Below are positions 34,619 through 43,867 of a stretch of DNA of 64,000 bases, one piece after another. The notes beneath the pieces were generated by a model. That model searched no databases. It was not told the DNA's origin and saw only the letters and a program-made list of their open reading frames with translations. The DNA is from Sphingopyxis sp. (GTDB lineage: Bacteria > Pseudomonadota > Alphaproteobacteria > Sphingomonadales > Sphingomonadaceae), in assembly GCF_016463645.1 (NCBI RefSeq), contig NZ_JAEMQX010000005.1:28988-92987 (forward strand), read 5' to 3'. Position numbers and translations under genes: made by a program. Numbering within the stretch: position 1 is the stretch's first letter; each line of letters begins with the position of its first letter.

Positions 34619-35917
34619 ATGACGACATTGCACAAGGGACGCCTGTTCTGGCTCGGCGTGCTCGCGCTGTTCACCGCCGCGGCGAGCCTTGCGATCCGTG
34701 GCGCGATCGCCAGCGGGCTCAAGGCCGAATGGATCGACCCGATCGCCCCGTTGCAGGCGGGCGAGCTCGTGGCCGCGGCGCTGGGCGCCGCTTTCCTGAG
34801 CTTTTCGATCACCCTGTTCGTCGCCAGCGCGTTGCTCGACCAGATCGGGATGAAACGGTGCCTCGCCGGCGCGGGACTGTGCTTCATCCTCGGGCCGCTG
34901 ATGATCGTCACCGCGGGCCATGTCGCGGCGGGCATGGCCGTCTATTGGGTCGTGTGGGCGGGCATGCTGCTCAGCGGCATCGGCTGGGGACTGACCGAGG
35001 CGGCAATCAACCCGCTGACCGCACAGCTCTATCCCGAAGACACGACCCACCGGCTCAATGTGCTGCATGCATGGTTCCCGGGCGGAATCATCGTCGGCGG
35101 GCTCATCGGCTTCTTCCTGTCGGCGGCATTGCCGTGGCAGGGCATCATGGCGCTGGTCATGATCCCCGCCGTCGCGACGGTCGTGGTCGCCCTGACCACG
35201 ACCTTCCCGCCGCCGCTGCGCGAGCAAAGCGGGGTCAGCTTCGGCGAAATGGTGGGCGAGGTGTTTCGCCGTCCCAGCTTCTTCATCTGGTTCGGCGCGA
35301 TGTTCCTGACCGCCGCATCCGAACTCGCACCCGGCCAGTGGATCGACGTTGCGCTGTCGAACCGCGTCGGCATGCGCGGCATCCTGCTGCTCGTCTATGT
35401 CAACGCGCTGATGTTCGTCTTCCGCCATTTCGCGGGCCGCCTCGCCAACCGCATCTCGAACCCGGGGCTGCTGTGGGTGTCGAGCCTGCTCGCCGCGATC
35501 GGCCTGTTCATGCTGGGCGAGGCGCAATCGCCGGTTGCCGCGGTTGTCGCCGCCACCGTTTGGGGCCTTGGCGTCTGCGTGATGTGGCCGACGATGCTCG
35601 CCTCGGTCGCCGAACGCTATCCGCGCGGCGGATCGTGGGCGATGGGGCTCGTCGGATCGGCGGGCGCGCTCGCCAGCTTTTTCGTGCTGCCGCAGCTCGG
35701 CGCGATGTTCGATCGCGCCAAGATCGAATTCGCCGGGGGCCCCGAAGCCTTCGCACGGCTCACCGGCGCCGCGAAGCTGGCGGTCGAGGACGCCGCGGCA
35801 TCCTTGTCCTTCCAGCGGCTCGCGATCCTGCCGCTCGTCCTGCTCGCGGTGTTCGGCTTCATCTGGCTGCGCGAGCGCGGCAAGTCGCGCGCGGCGCTCG
35901 CGGGCGAAACCGCATGA
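34619..35917 (+). CDS. MFS sugar permease (FHS/fucose-permease-like)
   Basis: A 432-residue inner-membrane transporter with about 12 TM helices (for example LFWLGVLALFTAAASLAI, VYWVVWAGMLLSGIGWGL, FFIWFGAMFLTAASELAPGQW). The ITLFVASALLDQIGMKRCL segment and the central loop at about 200-215 fit the MFS fold. The stop overlaps the next start by four bases. It probably imports the oxidised sugar or its hydrolysis product for the TIM-barrel enzymes. Confidence 0.85.
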   Translation: MTTLHKGRLFWLGVLALFTAAASLAIRGAIASGLKAEWIDPIAPLQAGELVAAALGAAFLSFSITLFVASALLDQIGMKRCLAGAGLCFILGPLMIVTAGHVAAGMAVYWVVWAGMLLSGIGWGLTEAAINPLTAQLYPEDTTHRLNVLHAWFPGGIIVGGLIGFFLSAALPWQGIMALVMIPAVATVVVALTTTFPPPLREQSGVSFGEMVGEVFRRPSFFIWFGAMFLTAASELAPGQWIDVALSNRVGMRGILLLVYVNALMFVFRHFAGRLANRISNPGLLWVSSLLAAIGLFMLGEAQSPVAAVVAATVWGLGVCVMWPTMLASVAERYPRGGSWAMGLVGSAGALASFFVLPQLGAMFDRAKIEFAGGPEAFARLTGAAKLAVEDAAASLSFQRLAILPLVLLAVFGFIWLRERGKSRAALAGETA

Positions 35918-36825
35918 GCCTTTCGCGCCGGACGCTGCTGGCGGGAGGCGCCGTCGCGGCAGCGGCCGCGGCAAGGCTCGCGCATGGCGCGGCGCCGTCG
36001 AACGCCCCGCGCTTCTCGCTGAAATATGCCCCGCACGAAGGCAGCTTCAGAAGCCGCGGCGGGCGGCTTGAACAGATCGCCTTTGCCGCCGATCAGGGCT
36101 TCACCGCGTGGGAGGACAATGAGGCGGCCGCCCGTCCGATCGCCGACCAGACCGCCATGGCGCGCGCACTGGAACAGCGGAACATGGCGATGGGCGTGTT
36201 CGTCGCGAGCATGCCGCGCTGGTCCGAGTTCCGCCCGCTGCTGGGCGGCAACGACAATGGCGATCGCGAGCGTTTCCTCGCCGATATCCGGGCCTCGGTC
36301 GATGTCGCCAGGCGGCTGAACGCGAAGCATATGACGATCGTCACCGGCTTCATGGACCGCAAGCTGCCGGTCGATATCCAGACCGCGCGCGTGATCGACG
36401 TGCTGCGCCGTGCCGCCGAAATCTGCGAGCCCCACGGCCTCACCATGGTGATGGAACCGCTCAACACGCTGGTGAACCATCCCGGCGTCTTCATGACGAC
36501 CGTGCCGCAGGGCTATGCGGTCGCGCGCGGGGTGAATAGCCCCGCGATCAAGATATTGGCCGACCTTTACCACGAGCAGATTCAGGCGGGGAATCTCATC
36601 AACACGCTCGACGGCTGCTGGGACGAGATCGGCTATATCCAGTTCGGCGACAATCCCGGGCGCAACGAGCCCGGCAGCGGCGAGATCAACTATCGCAATA
36701 TCGTCCGCTGGCTGCGCGCCAGGAAATTCGCGGGCGTCATCGGCATGGAACACGGCAATTCGGTCGAAGGCCGCATCGGCGAAGAGCGGCTGATCGCCGC
36801 CTATCGCGAAATCGACGCGGCATGA
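35914..36825 (+). CDS. Tat-exported hydroxypyruvate-isomerase-like TIM-barrel protein
   Basis: A 303-residue protein. A Tat signal SRRTLLAGG lies near 4-12 with an Ala-rich h-region. The barrel shows VMEPLNT, ILADLYHEQIQAGN and GYIQFGDNPGRNEPGSGEINY, motifs of Hyi-like isomerases. A four-base overlap with the MFS stop sets the start. A Tat leader on this fold indicates a periplasmic isomerase or epimerase, in keeping with periplasmic sugar oxidation by the downstream GMC system. Confidence 0.88.
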   Translation: MSLSRRTLLAGGAVAAAAAARLAHGAAPSNAPRFSLKYAPHEGSFRSRGGRLEQIAFAADQGFTAWEDNEAAARPIADQTAMARALEQRNMAMGVFVASMPRWSEFRPLLGGNDNGDRERFLADIRASVDVARRLNAKHMTIVTGFMDRKLPVDIQTARVIDVLRRAAEICEPHGLTMVMEPLNTLVNHPGVFMTTVPQGYAVARGVNSPAIKILADLYHEQIQAGNLINTLDGCWDEIGYIQFGDNPGRNEPGSGEINYRNIVRWLRARKFAGVIGMEHGNSVEGRIGEERLIAAYREIDAA

Positions 36826-36836
36826 GGGAGAGACGC

Positions 36837-37664
36837 ATGAAGCATATCGCATGGACCGGGACCATCGCCGCCGCCATCGCGGCGAGCGCGCCGGTTGCCG
36901 CGCAGGAAAAGCCCGGCTTCAAGGATACCCCGATGCTGCCTGGCGGCCAATGGCATGTTCACGATTCCGACCGTCCCTATCCGGCCACGGTGGCGCCGGG
37001 CGATGCCCCCGGCGCGCCGCCCTCGGACGCGGTGGTGCTGTTCGACGGCAAATCGCTCGATGCCTGGCAGGCGAAGGCACGACCGTGGACCGTGCGCGAC
37101 GGCGCGATGACATCGATCCCGCCACTGGGCGGCCGCGGCGAGAATGCGCTGGTCAGCAAGGCGAGCTTCGGCGACGTCCAGCTCCATCTCGAATTCCGCT
37201 CCCCCAACCCGCCGCTCCATAGTTCACAAGACCGCGGCAACAGCGGCATCTGGTTCATGCAGCGTTACGAGATCCAGATTCTCGACGGCTATCAGAACCC
37301 GACTTATGCCGACGGCACTGTCGGTGCGATCTATGGCTGGAAACCGCCGCTCGTGAACCCGTCGCGGAGGCCCGGCGAATGGCAGAGCTACGACATCGTC
37401 TTCGAGCGCCCGCATTTCGCGCCCGACGGCAAGCTGCTGCGCCCCGCCTATATCACCGCCTTTCTCAACGGCGTGCTCGTCCAGAACCGCCAGCCATGGC
37501 TCGGCGGGACGATCTGGCGCGACCTCGGCCAATATGAGGCGCATGGCGATGCCGCGCCGATCCAGCTGCAGGACCATGGTTCGCCGGTCTCGTTCCGCAA
37601 CATCTGGGTGCGTCCGCTACCCGAAACGGCTGCGAGCTACGACTTCGAAGGAACCGTGAAATGA
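36837..37664 (+). CDS. DUF1080 / 3-keto-disaccharide hydrolase family protein
   Basis: A 275-residue exported protein: signal peptide about 1-23 (AAPVAAQ-type end), then a LamG-like jelly roll (VVLFDGKSLDAW, GDVQLHLEFR, NSGIWFMQRYEIQILDGY, FRNIWVRPL), the signature of DUF1080. The family is named for hydrolysis of 3-keto-disaccharides made by glycoside 3-dehydrogenases. GGGAGAG precedes ATG 36837; an ATG at 36822 overlapping the previous stop would add five residues. Context with GMC, subunit 3 and cytochrome c fits this pathway well. Confidence 0.9.
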   Translation: MKHIAWTGTIAAAIAASAPVAAQEKPGFKDTPMLPGGQWHVHDSDRPYPATVAPGDAPGAPPSDAVVLFDGKSLDAWQAKARPWTVRDGAMTSIPPLGGRGENALVSKASFGDVQLHLEFRSPNPPLHSSQDRGNSGIWFMQRYEIQILDGYQNPTYADGTVGAIYGWKPPLVNPSRRPGEWQSYDIVFERPHFAPDGKLLRPAYITAFLNGVLVQNRQPWLGGTIWRDLGQYEAHGDAAPIQLQDHGSPVSFRNIWVRPLPETAASYDFEGTVK

Positions 37665-38221
37665 TCATCGACCGCAGGGACGCTCTCGCCGGCATGGCGG
37701 CGATGTTCGGCGCGAGCCTTTTCGCACCGATCGCCCGCGCCGCCGCGGCGCAGGCGACGCCGATCAGCGGCGGCCCGCCCTCGGCGCCGGTGTTCACCAC
37801 GCAGCAGCGTGCACTGATGGCCGCGCTCAGCGAGCGGGTGATGCCGACCACCGATACGCCCGGCGCGATCGCGGCCGGCGTCCCCGAATTCATTGAAAAG
37901 CTGCTCGCCGACTGGGCGTCGCCCGATGACCGCAAGCCCATTCTCGCGGGGCTCGACGTGATCGAGGCGCGCAGCAGGAGCGATTACGGGGTCGCCGCCG
38001 ACAAGGCCACGCCCGCGCAGCAGGACGCGCTGCTGACGCTGGCGATGGACGGCAAGCTGGCCGGCGGCGCGGATTTCTTCGACAAATTCCGCCAGCTCGT
38101 CCTCACCGGATATTTCACGTCCGAGGTCGGCATCACCCAGGAGCGCGAATATCTGCCCGTCCCCGGGCAATATGACGGCGCCTATCCCTATTCCAGGGTC
38201 AACAAGGTGTTCTCGTCATGA
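37661..38221 (+). CDS. Gluconate 2-dehydrogenase subunit 3-family protein (small Tat subunit of the GMC dehydrogenase)
   Basis: A 186-residue protein with a Tat leader (DRRDALAGMAAMFG, about 5-18) and the subunit-3 region (FTTQQRALMAALSERVMPTTDTPGA...FIEKLLADW; FFDKFRQLVLTGYFTSEVG). It starts four bases inside the DUF1080 stop. In LacAB-type glycoside 3-dehydrogenases this subunit carries the export signal for the leaderless flavoprotein; the leaderless GMC protein at 39078 matches. Confidence 0.9.
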   Translation: MIIDRRDALAGMAAMFGASLFAPIARAAAAQATPISGGPPSAPVFTTQQRALMAALSERVMPTTDTPGAIAAGVPEFIEKLLADWASPDDRKPILAGLDVIEARSRSDYGVAADKATPAQQDALLTLAMDGKLAGGADFFDKFRQLVLTGYFTSEVGITQEREYLPVPGQYDGAYPYSRVNKVFSS

Positions 38222-39057
38222 TGATCGGCAGACGGCAATGGATGGCGGGTTCCGCCGCGCTTGCAGCGACACTTGCGGGGGGGCCGCTCATGGCGCGAGG
38301 TACCGGCCCCAGGCCCATCGGCATCCAGCTTTATACCGTGCGCGAACTCTTCGCGAAGGACCCGATGGGGGCACTCGAACAGGTCGCGGCGATCGGTTAT
38401 CGCGAGGTCGAATATGGCGGCGGCGGTTATGACGGGATGGACCACGCCGCGCTCCGCAAGACGATGGACCGGCTGGGGCTGACCTCGCCCTCGATCCATG
38501 TCGCCTATGAAGCGCTCGCCACCGATTTCGATGGCGCGGTCGCGATGACCAGGGCGCTGGGCGCCGACACGCTGATCGTCCCCTATATGGGCGCCGCGTA
38601 TCGCAACGCCGAAAGCTGGAAGGCCGCGGTGGCCGATTTCAACCGCTATGCCGAGCGGCTCAGGAAAGCCGGACTGGGCTTCGCCTATCACAATCATGAT
38701 TTCGAGTTCACCGTGAAGCCCGGCGGCACCAGCCTGTTCGATACGCTGATCGCCGACGCCGATCCCGCGCTGGTGCAGATCGAGCTCGACCTGTTCTGGG
38801 CGGTCGCTGCGGGCGAGGACCCGAAGGCGATCATCCGGCGCCTGGCCGGGCGCATCTACGCCTATCACGTCAAGGACCGCACCGCCGACGGCAAGATGAC
38901 GAGCGTCGGCAAGGGCGTGATCGATTTCGCCGACATCTTCACGCTCAACGCCGTCGCCGGCGTGAAGCATTTCTACGTCGAGAACGACCAGTCGCCCGCG
39001 CCCTATCTGCCCGACATCACCGCCAGCTTCAGCGCGCTCAGCCGCCTCCGCGCCTGA
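38218..39057 (+). CDS. Tat-exported sugar phosphate isomerase/epimerase-like protein
   Basis: A 279-residue TIM barrel with a Tat leader (GRRQWMAGSAALAA, about 4-17). Motifs: IGIQLYTVRELFAKDP, FAYHNHDFEF (His/Glu metal site), YAYHVKDR and GKGVIDFADIF. It overlaps the preceding gene by four bases. It is the third isomerase/epimerase-like barrel of the cluster and the second with a Tat signal, so it should work in the periplasm on keto-sugars produced there. Confidence 0.88.
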   Translation: MMIGRRQWMAGSAALAATLAGGPLMARGTGPRPIGIQLYTVRELFAKDPMGALEQVAAIGYREVEYGGGGYDGMDHAALRKTMDRLGLTSPSIHVAYEALATDFDGAVAMTRALGADTLIVPYMGAAYRNAESWKAAVADFNRYAERLRKAGLGFAYHNHDFEFTVKPGGTSLFDTLIADADPALVQIELDLFWAVAAGEDPKAIIRRLAGRIYAYHVKDRTADGKMTSVGKGVIDFADIFTLNAVAGVKHFYVENDQSPAPYLPDITASFSALSRLRA

Positions 39058-39077
39058 CCGATATTCGAGGACAAGAC

Positions 39078-40751
39078 ATGACCGACCAGTTCGATGCGAT
39101 CGTCATCGGTTCCGGAGTCAGCGGCGGATGGGCCGCGAAGGAATTGACCGAAAAGGGCCTGAAGGTGCTCATGCTCGACCGCGGGGTAATGGTCGAGCAT
39201 GGCGATTATGATTACGACGGCAAGCCGGCCTATGAGGTCCCGGCGCGCGACATGATGCCCAAGGCGCTGATGGACAGCGACTATTTCATCGCCAAGCATG
39301 GCTATGTCTCGCCGTCGAACCGGAAATTCTACAACAACGACCGGCTCAACCCCTATGCCTATGGCGAGGGCGAGAAATTCTACTGGATCCGGCCCGCCGC
39401 GGTCGGCGGCAAATCGCTGATCTGGGGCCGGTGGAGCTTCCGCTGGGCGCCTGAGGATTTCGAGGCGAACAAGCGCGAGAATGTCGGGATCGACTGGCCG
39501 ATCCGCTACGACGACCTCGCGCCCTGGTACGACTATGTCGAAAACCATATCGGCGTGTCGGGATCGCGCGAGAATCTGCCGCAATTGCCCGACAGCCGGT
39601 TCCAGCCGCCGATGCCGATGAACATCGCCGAGAAATGGGTGAAGGAACGGCTCGAGGCGACATCGCCGGGACGCAAGCTGATCAACACCCGCCTGTCGAA
39701 CATGACCGAGGACAAGGAGGATCAGGGGCGCAGCAAATGCCAGTTCCGCAACCAGTGCGGGCGCGGCTGCTCCTTCGGCGCCTATTTCTCGACGCAAGCG
39801 GTCACCCTGCCCGCGGCGCGCGCTACCGGACGGCTGACGCTGCGCGCCGACGCGGTGGTCTCCAATCTCGAATATGATCCGACGACCAAGCGGGTCACCG
39901 GCGTGCGCGTGATCGACACGAAGACGAAGCAGGCGGAAGTGATCCCCGCGCGCCTCGTCTTCCTCTGCGCCTCGGCGATGGCCTCGACCCAGATATTGAT
40001 GAACTCGCGCATCCCCGGCAGCAGCAAAAGCCATTTCGACGCCAGCGGCACCCTCGGCCGCTATGTGATGGATCATATCTTCCGCGTCGGCATCTCGGGC
40101 GATATTCCGGGGATGACCGACTTTATCGAATATGGCCGTCGCCCCGGCGGCGTCTATGTCCCGCGCTTCCGCAACGTCGGCGGCGAGGAAGGCGTCGGCT
40201 TCAGGCGCGGCTATGGTTTTCAGGGCAGCGCGCGCCGCGATCCGGCACCGCCCGAAGGCTTCGGTGCGGCGATGAAGCACGGTATGCGCGCCTATGGCCC
40301 GTGGAAATTCGGCATGGGCGCGTTCGGCGAATGCCTGCCTTATGAGGATAATCGCGTCAGTCTGCACCCCGACAAGGTCGACCGGTTCGGCATCCCGCTG
40401 ATGCGCTTCGACGTCACCTTCCGCGACAACGAGATTCGCATGATGGACGATGCGCGCAGCGAAGGCGAAAAGATGCTGCGCAAGGCGGGCCTGCTCAACG
40501 TCACCAGCGGACGCAGCGAACATGTGCCCGGCGATGCCATCCACGAAATGGGCGGCGCGCGCATGGGTGCCGACCCGCACCAGTCGGTGCTCAACAAATG
40601 GAGCCAGGCGCATGATGCCGCCAACCTGTTCGTCACCGACGGCGCGCAGATGGCCTCGATCTCGTGCGTCAATCCGTCGCTGACCTTCATGGCGATGACC
40701 GCGCGTGCCGCCGACCATGCCGTGAAGCAATTGCAGGCCGGCGCTATCTAG
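39078..40751 (+). CDS. GMC-family FAD oxidoreductase, catalytic subunit of a glycoside 3-dehydrogenase-type complex
   Basis: A 557-residue flavoprotein without a signal peptide. The FAD motif IVIGSGVSGGWAAKELTEKG is at about 9-28. A Cys-rich insert (KCQFRNQCGRGCSFGAYF) is typical of membrane-linked sugar GMC dehydrogenases that deliver electrons to cytochrome c. The C-terminal HEMGGARMG and CVNPSLTFMAM contain the catalytic His/Asn region. Last gene of the cluster. Relatives (Caulobacter LacA, Agrobacterium/Sphingobacterium glucoside 3-dehydrogenases) oxidise C3 of glycosides. Substrate range is not readable from sequence. Confidence 0.92.
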   Translation: MTDQFDAIVIGSGVSGGWAAKELTEKGLKVLMLDRGVMVEHGDYDYDGKPAYEVPARDMMPKALMDSDYFIAKHGYVSPSNRKFYNNDRLNPYAYGEGEKFYWIRPAAVGGKSLIWGRWSFRWAPEDFEANKRENVGIDWPIRYDDLAPWYDYVENHIGVSGSRENLPQLPDSRFQPPMPMNIAEKWVKERLEATSPGRKLINTRLSNMTEDKEDQGRSKCQFRNQCGRGCSFGAYFSTQAVTLPAARATGRLTLRADAVVSNLEYDPTTKRVTGVRVIDTKTKQAEVIPARLVFLCASAMASTQILMNSRIPGSSKSHFDASGTLGRYVMDHIFRVGISGDIPGMTDFIEYGRRPGGVYVPRFRNVGGEEGVGFRRGYGFQGSARRDPAPPEGFGAAMKHGMRAYGPWKFGMGAFGECLPYEDNRVSLHPDKVDRFGIPLMRFDVTFRDNEIRMMDDARSEGEKMLRKAGLLNVTSGRSEHVPGDAIHEMGGARMGADPHQSVLNKWSQAHDAANLFVTDGAQMASISCVNPSLTFMAMTARAADHAVKQLQAGAI

Positions 40752-40771
40752 GACGGACCCGCGCGGGCGCC

Positions 40772-42793
40772 TCAGTCCAGAAGGCGGAAACGGATCGCCG
40801 CGCCGCCACCGGGCGCGAGCTTCAGCGAGAGCGTGTCGGTGCGCGTCACGATCCGCTTTTCGATCATCAGCGCTTCGGGATTGGTGCGGTAATCGGCACC
40901 GGGACCGTCGGCATAGATTTGTGCCTCATAGCGCTTTCCGGGCGCGAGGAAGGCCAGCGGCTGCGCAATGTCGCGCGCCTCCTCGTCGCCGACCGCCCCC
41001 AGATACCAGTCGCCCTTCCCGCGCTGCTGCCGCGCGACGACGACATAGTCGCCGATGACGCTCTGCAAGGTTTTCGACTGCTCCCAGTCCGCCGGCACAT
41101 CGCGGATGAACCCGAAGGCGTGGGGACGCGCCTCGTAATTTTCGGGAAGATCGGCCGCCATCTGGATCGGCGAATAGATCACGACATATTCGGCGAGCTG
41201 CGTCGCGAGCGTCGATTGCACGCGGCGCGTCAATTCCTTGCCTTGCCGGGCGATATCGAAAATCCCGGGGGTGAAGTCCATCGGTCCGGCGAGCATGCGC
41301 GTGAAGGGCAATATCGTCATATGTTCGGGCGGGTTCGTCGGATTGCCCCACGCGTTGAATTCCTGCCCGCGCGCGCCCTCGCGGCTCACCCAGTTCGGCC
41401 AGGTACGGCGCAGCCCCGTGTCCTTTACCGGCTCGTGCGTGTTGATCGCGATATGCAGCTTCGCGGCGCGCTTCACGACGTCGAGGTGGTGACGTACGGC
41501 ATATTGGCCCGCGAACCACTGCAGGCGGCCCTCGCCGTCGACCATCGTCCCGCTGGGGCGGACATAGCCCGTCTTGATCAATGACACGCCAGTGTCGGCA
41601 TAGAGTTTCAATGCCGGGTCGAGCTGGCGCGCGTAATTTTCGATCGCGCCGCCCGTCTCGTGATGGCCGATCAGCTTCACGCCCTTCGCCTTGCCGTAGC
41701 GGGTGATTTCGGCAAGGTCGAAATCGGGATAGGCTTCGGTAAAGCTGAACTTGTCGCCATTGGCGATCCAGTCGCCGTCCCAGCCCCTGTTCCACCCCTC
41801 GACGAGCACGCCGTCGAAGCCGTATTTGGCGGCGAAATCGATGTAACGTTTCACGTTGGCGGTGTTGGCACCGTGCTTCGGCCCGCTGCCCCAGGTCGAT
41901 TTCTCGAGGTGCATTTCCCACCAGACACCGACATATTTGCCGGGCTTGAACCATTTGCCGATATCGGGAAGCTTGCTCGGCTCGTTGAGATTGAGCGTGA
42001 TCCGGCTGTCGGCGAGCGCACCCGGCGTCTCGCCCACCAGCACCGTCCGCCAAGGCGTCGTGAACGGTCCCGTCTTCCGGGCGAGCACGCCGTCGGGCCA
42101 GGGCATCAGCCACGCATCATAGCCGCCCGCCCCGTCGCCTTCGAGCAGCATCGACGGAAAATCGACAAGCGCCGCTTCGTGGAAGCTCAGGTAAAGTCCG
42201 TTATCGCCTTTCAGCGTCAGCGGCGTTTCGGCGAGCGTGATCCGCCGCGCGTCGCTCTGGCCATAGAGATATTCGTCGCGCTCGCCCCCCAGCCCCGGAT
42301 ACCACCACGCCTGATAGGCGCCGACGGTGCGGAACTGGCTGTGGTCAGCGACCACCGACACCGCCTGTCCGGCGGGGATCGCGCCATAATTGTAGCGGAA
42401 GCCGAGCCCGTCGTCGAAGAGGCGAAAGGTGACGCCGACGGATTTGTTGAGCGCCGTGTCACCCGTGAGCGTCACCGACAACTCCTGATGATGGTCGCGG
42501 ACCAGCCGTTGTTCGCCCCACGGCTGTTCCCATGTCGTGTCGACCGATGTCCGCTTCGCATCATCGATCGCGGTGAAGCGCGGGTCGCCCTCGCCCGCGA
42601 AGCGCAGTCCGAGCCGCGACGGCGCGATCACCGTCACGTCGCCGCGTCTGACCTGATAAAGCGCCTCGCCATTTTCGACCGAAACGCACAGCTCCAGCAC
42701 GTTTCCCGGCGACCGCGCGCATTCGCGCGCCGCGGCGGGCGGGGCCATCGCCAGCATCGACAGGCCGAACAGGGGAAGCGTCTTCAGGATCAT
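40772..42793 (-). CDS. GH97 alpha-glucosidase (SusB-like)
   Basis: A 673-residue exported glycoside hydrolase: signal peptide 1-22 (MILKTLPLFG...AAA), an N-terminal beta-super-sandwich at about 25-280, a TIM barrel at about 285-560 (VGVWWEMHL, GFDGVLVEGWNRGW, INTHEPVKDTGLRRTWPNW, SREGARGQEFNAW) and a C-terminal beta domain. The conserved Glu residues in NTHEP (454) and REGxRGQE (472, 478) resemble the inverting, SusB-type branch rather than the retaining galactosidase branch. It faces the GMC gene tail to tail with a 20-base gap. Last gene of the maltose-type locus; it should hydrolyse alpha-glucosides in the periplasm. Confidence 0.92.
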   Translation of the reverse strand: MILKTLPLFGLSMLAMAPPAAARECARSPGNVLELCVSVENGEALYQVRRGDVTVIAPSRLGLRFAGEGDPRFTAIDDAKRTSVDTTWEQPWGEQRLVRDHHQELSVTLTGDTALNKSVGVTFRLFDDGLGFRYNYGAIPAGQAVSVVADHSQFRTVGAYQAWWYPGLGGERDEYLYGQSDARRITLAETPLTLKGDNGLYLSFHEAALVDFPSMLLEGDGAGGYDAWLMPWPDGVLARKTGPFTTPWRTVLVGETPGALADSRITLNLNEPSKLPDIGKWFKPGKYVGVWWEMHLEKSTWGSGPKHGANTANVKRYIDFAAKYGFDGVLVEGWNRGWDGDWIANGDKFSFTEAYPDFDLAEITRYGKAKGVKLIGHHETGGAIENYARQLDPALKLYADTGVSLIKTGYVRPSGTMVDGEGRLQWFAGQYAVRHHLDVVKRAAKLHIAINTHEPVKDTGLRRTWPNWVSREGARGQEFNAWGNPTNPPEHMTILPFTRMLAGPMDFTPGIFDIARQGKELTRRVQSTLATQLAEYVVIYSPIQMAADLPENYEARPHAFGFIRDVPADWEQSKTLQSVIGDYVVVARQQRGKGDWYLGAVGDEEARDIAQPLAFLAPGKRYEAQIYADGPGADYRTNPEALMIEKRIVTRTDTLSLKLAPGGGAAIRFRLLD

Positions 42794-42820
42794 GATGTCT
42801 CTTTCACTGGGGGAGGATCG

Positions 42821-43867
42821 TTATTTCCGGAACGCCGTCATCAACTGCTGCCGCAGTGCCGCGCGCTCGTCGGGACGCATCGCACCGAGCGCGCCGCGCA
42901 GCGCCGCGGGAATATGCGCTGCAGACACTTCGGGATCGCCGAACACATGCAGGTCGAACATCGCCCGCCAATAGGCGCGTTCGCCGGGCGGCAACCGACC
43001 GAACGCCAACAGCGCCGCGAGGAAGATGTCGTCCGGTTTCTCGACGCCCTTCGCCGTGTCGCCCCACCAATAATTGACCATCGCATTATAGGGATCGAGC
43101 GAGGCGACATGATGCCACCAGTATCTGGGGATGAAGATCGCGTCGCCCGGATCCAGCACCGCGACACGCGCAGCGGCGAGCGCGTCGCGAAAGCGCGGGA
43201 AACGATCATGGTCGGGATGCTCCGGATCGACGAGCGACAGCGGCGGCGGATTGTCGAGCGGGCCGATATAGAGATTGGCGACCTGCTCGGGCGGAAACAG
43301 CGTGAAGCGCCGCCGCCCGGCGATCACGCAGGCGAGATTATGGTCGCGGTCATTGTGCGTCTGCGTTTTCACCGCGCCGCCAAGCCACAGTTTCGGTCCG
43401 ATATCGGCGGGGAGCAGGGGTATCGCATTCTGGCGCACGAAATCGGGGAGCAGATCGGCGAGCGGCAGCATCTGGATCGCGACCGTCGGCGCATTGTCCT
43501 GCCCGACCAGCGCCTCGATCCGCGCCAGCGTGTCGCGCAGCGGCGCCTGCCTTTTGGTGAAGGTGAATTCGCGCATGTCGGCGCGATAGGTGAAGCGGCC
43601 CGCGGCGCGCGCGGGCGCTTCCATCACCGGCACCGGCATGCCGCGATCCATTCCCGCGAGATAGGCGTTGAGGCGGCCGGGCGAATGCCGCCCGGCCGCC
43701 AGCGCGACCCAGTCGTCGAACAACCCCTTGATGACGACGGGAATTCCGGCCGCGACAAGTGCGGCAAAGTCGGCGGGCGCAGGGGCGCCGCGCGCGGCGA
43801 TACGCGGCAACCGGTCGAGCGCCGATGGCGGGGCCGGGGCAGGATCGAGGCGCGCGGGTTCAGCCAT
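42821..43867 (-). CDS. Cupin-like (JmjC-type) domain protein of the TBDR/halogenase locus
   Basis: A 348-residue cytoplasmic protein. A JmjC/cupin_8 domain occupies about 45-290, with an HxD iron-site motif in TQTHNDRDHNLA and the distal His in RYWWHHVASLDPYNAMVNYWW. The ATG at 43867 lies eight bases inside the upstream stop. Such proteins recur beside TBDR and halogenase-like genes in sphingomonad and Caulobacter sugar loci; substrate unknown. Possibly an Fe(II)/2-oxoglutarate hydroxylase. Confidence 0.85.
   Translation of the reverse strand: MAEPARLDPAPAPPSALDRLPRIAARGAPAPADFAALVAAGIPVVIKGLFDDWVALAAGRHSPGRLNAYLAGMDRGMPVPVMEAPARAAGRFTYRADMREFTFTKRQAPLRDTLARIEALVGQDNAPTVAIQMLPLADLLPDFVRQNAIPLLPADIGPKLWLGGAVKTQTHNDRDHNLACVIAGRRRFTLFPPEQVANLYIGPLDNPPPLSLVDPEHPDHDRFPRFRDALAAARVAVLDPGDAIFIPRYWWHHVASLDPYNAMVNYWWGDTAKGVEKPDDIFLAALLAFGRLPPGERAYWRAMFDLHVFGDPEVSAAHIPAALRGALGAMRPDERAALRQQLMTAFRK

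Noticed and set aside
34729..36825. Fused 698-residue frame in which only the C-terminal half is sensible
   Set aside because: The first half is out of frame with the MFS gene. The real gene starts at ATG 35914 overlapping the MFS stop.
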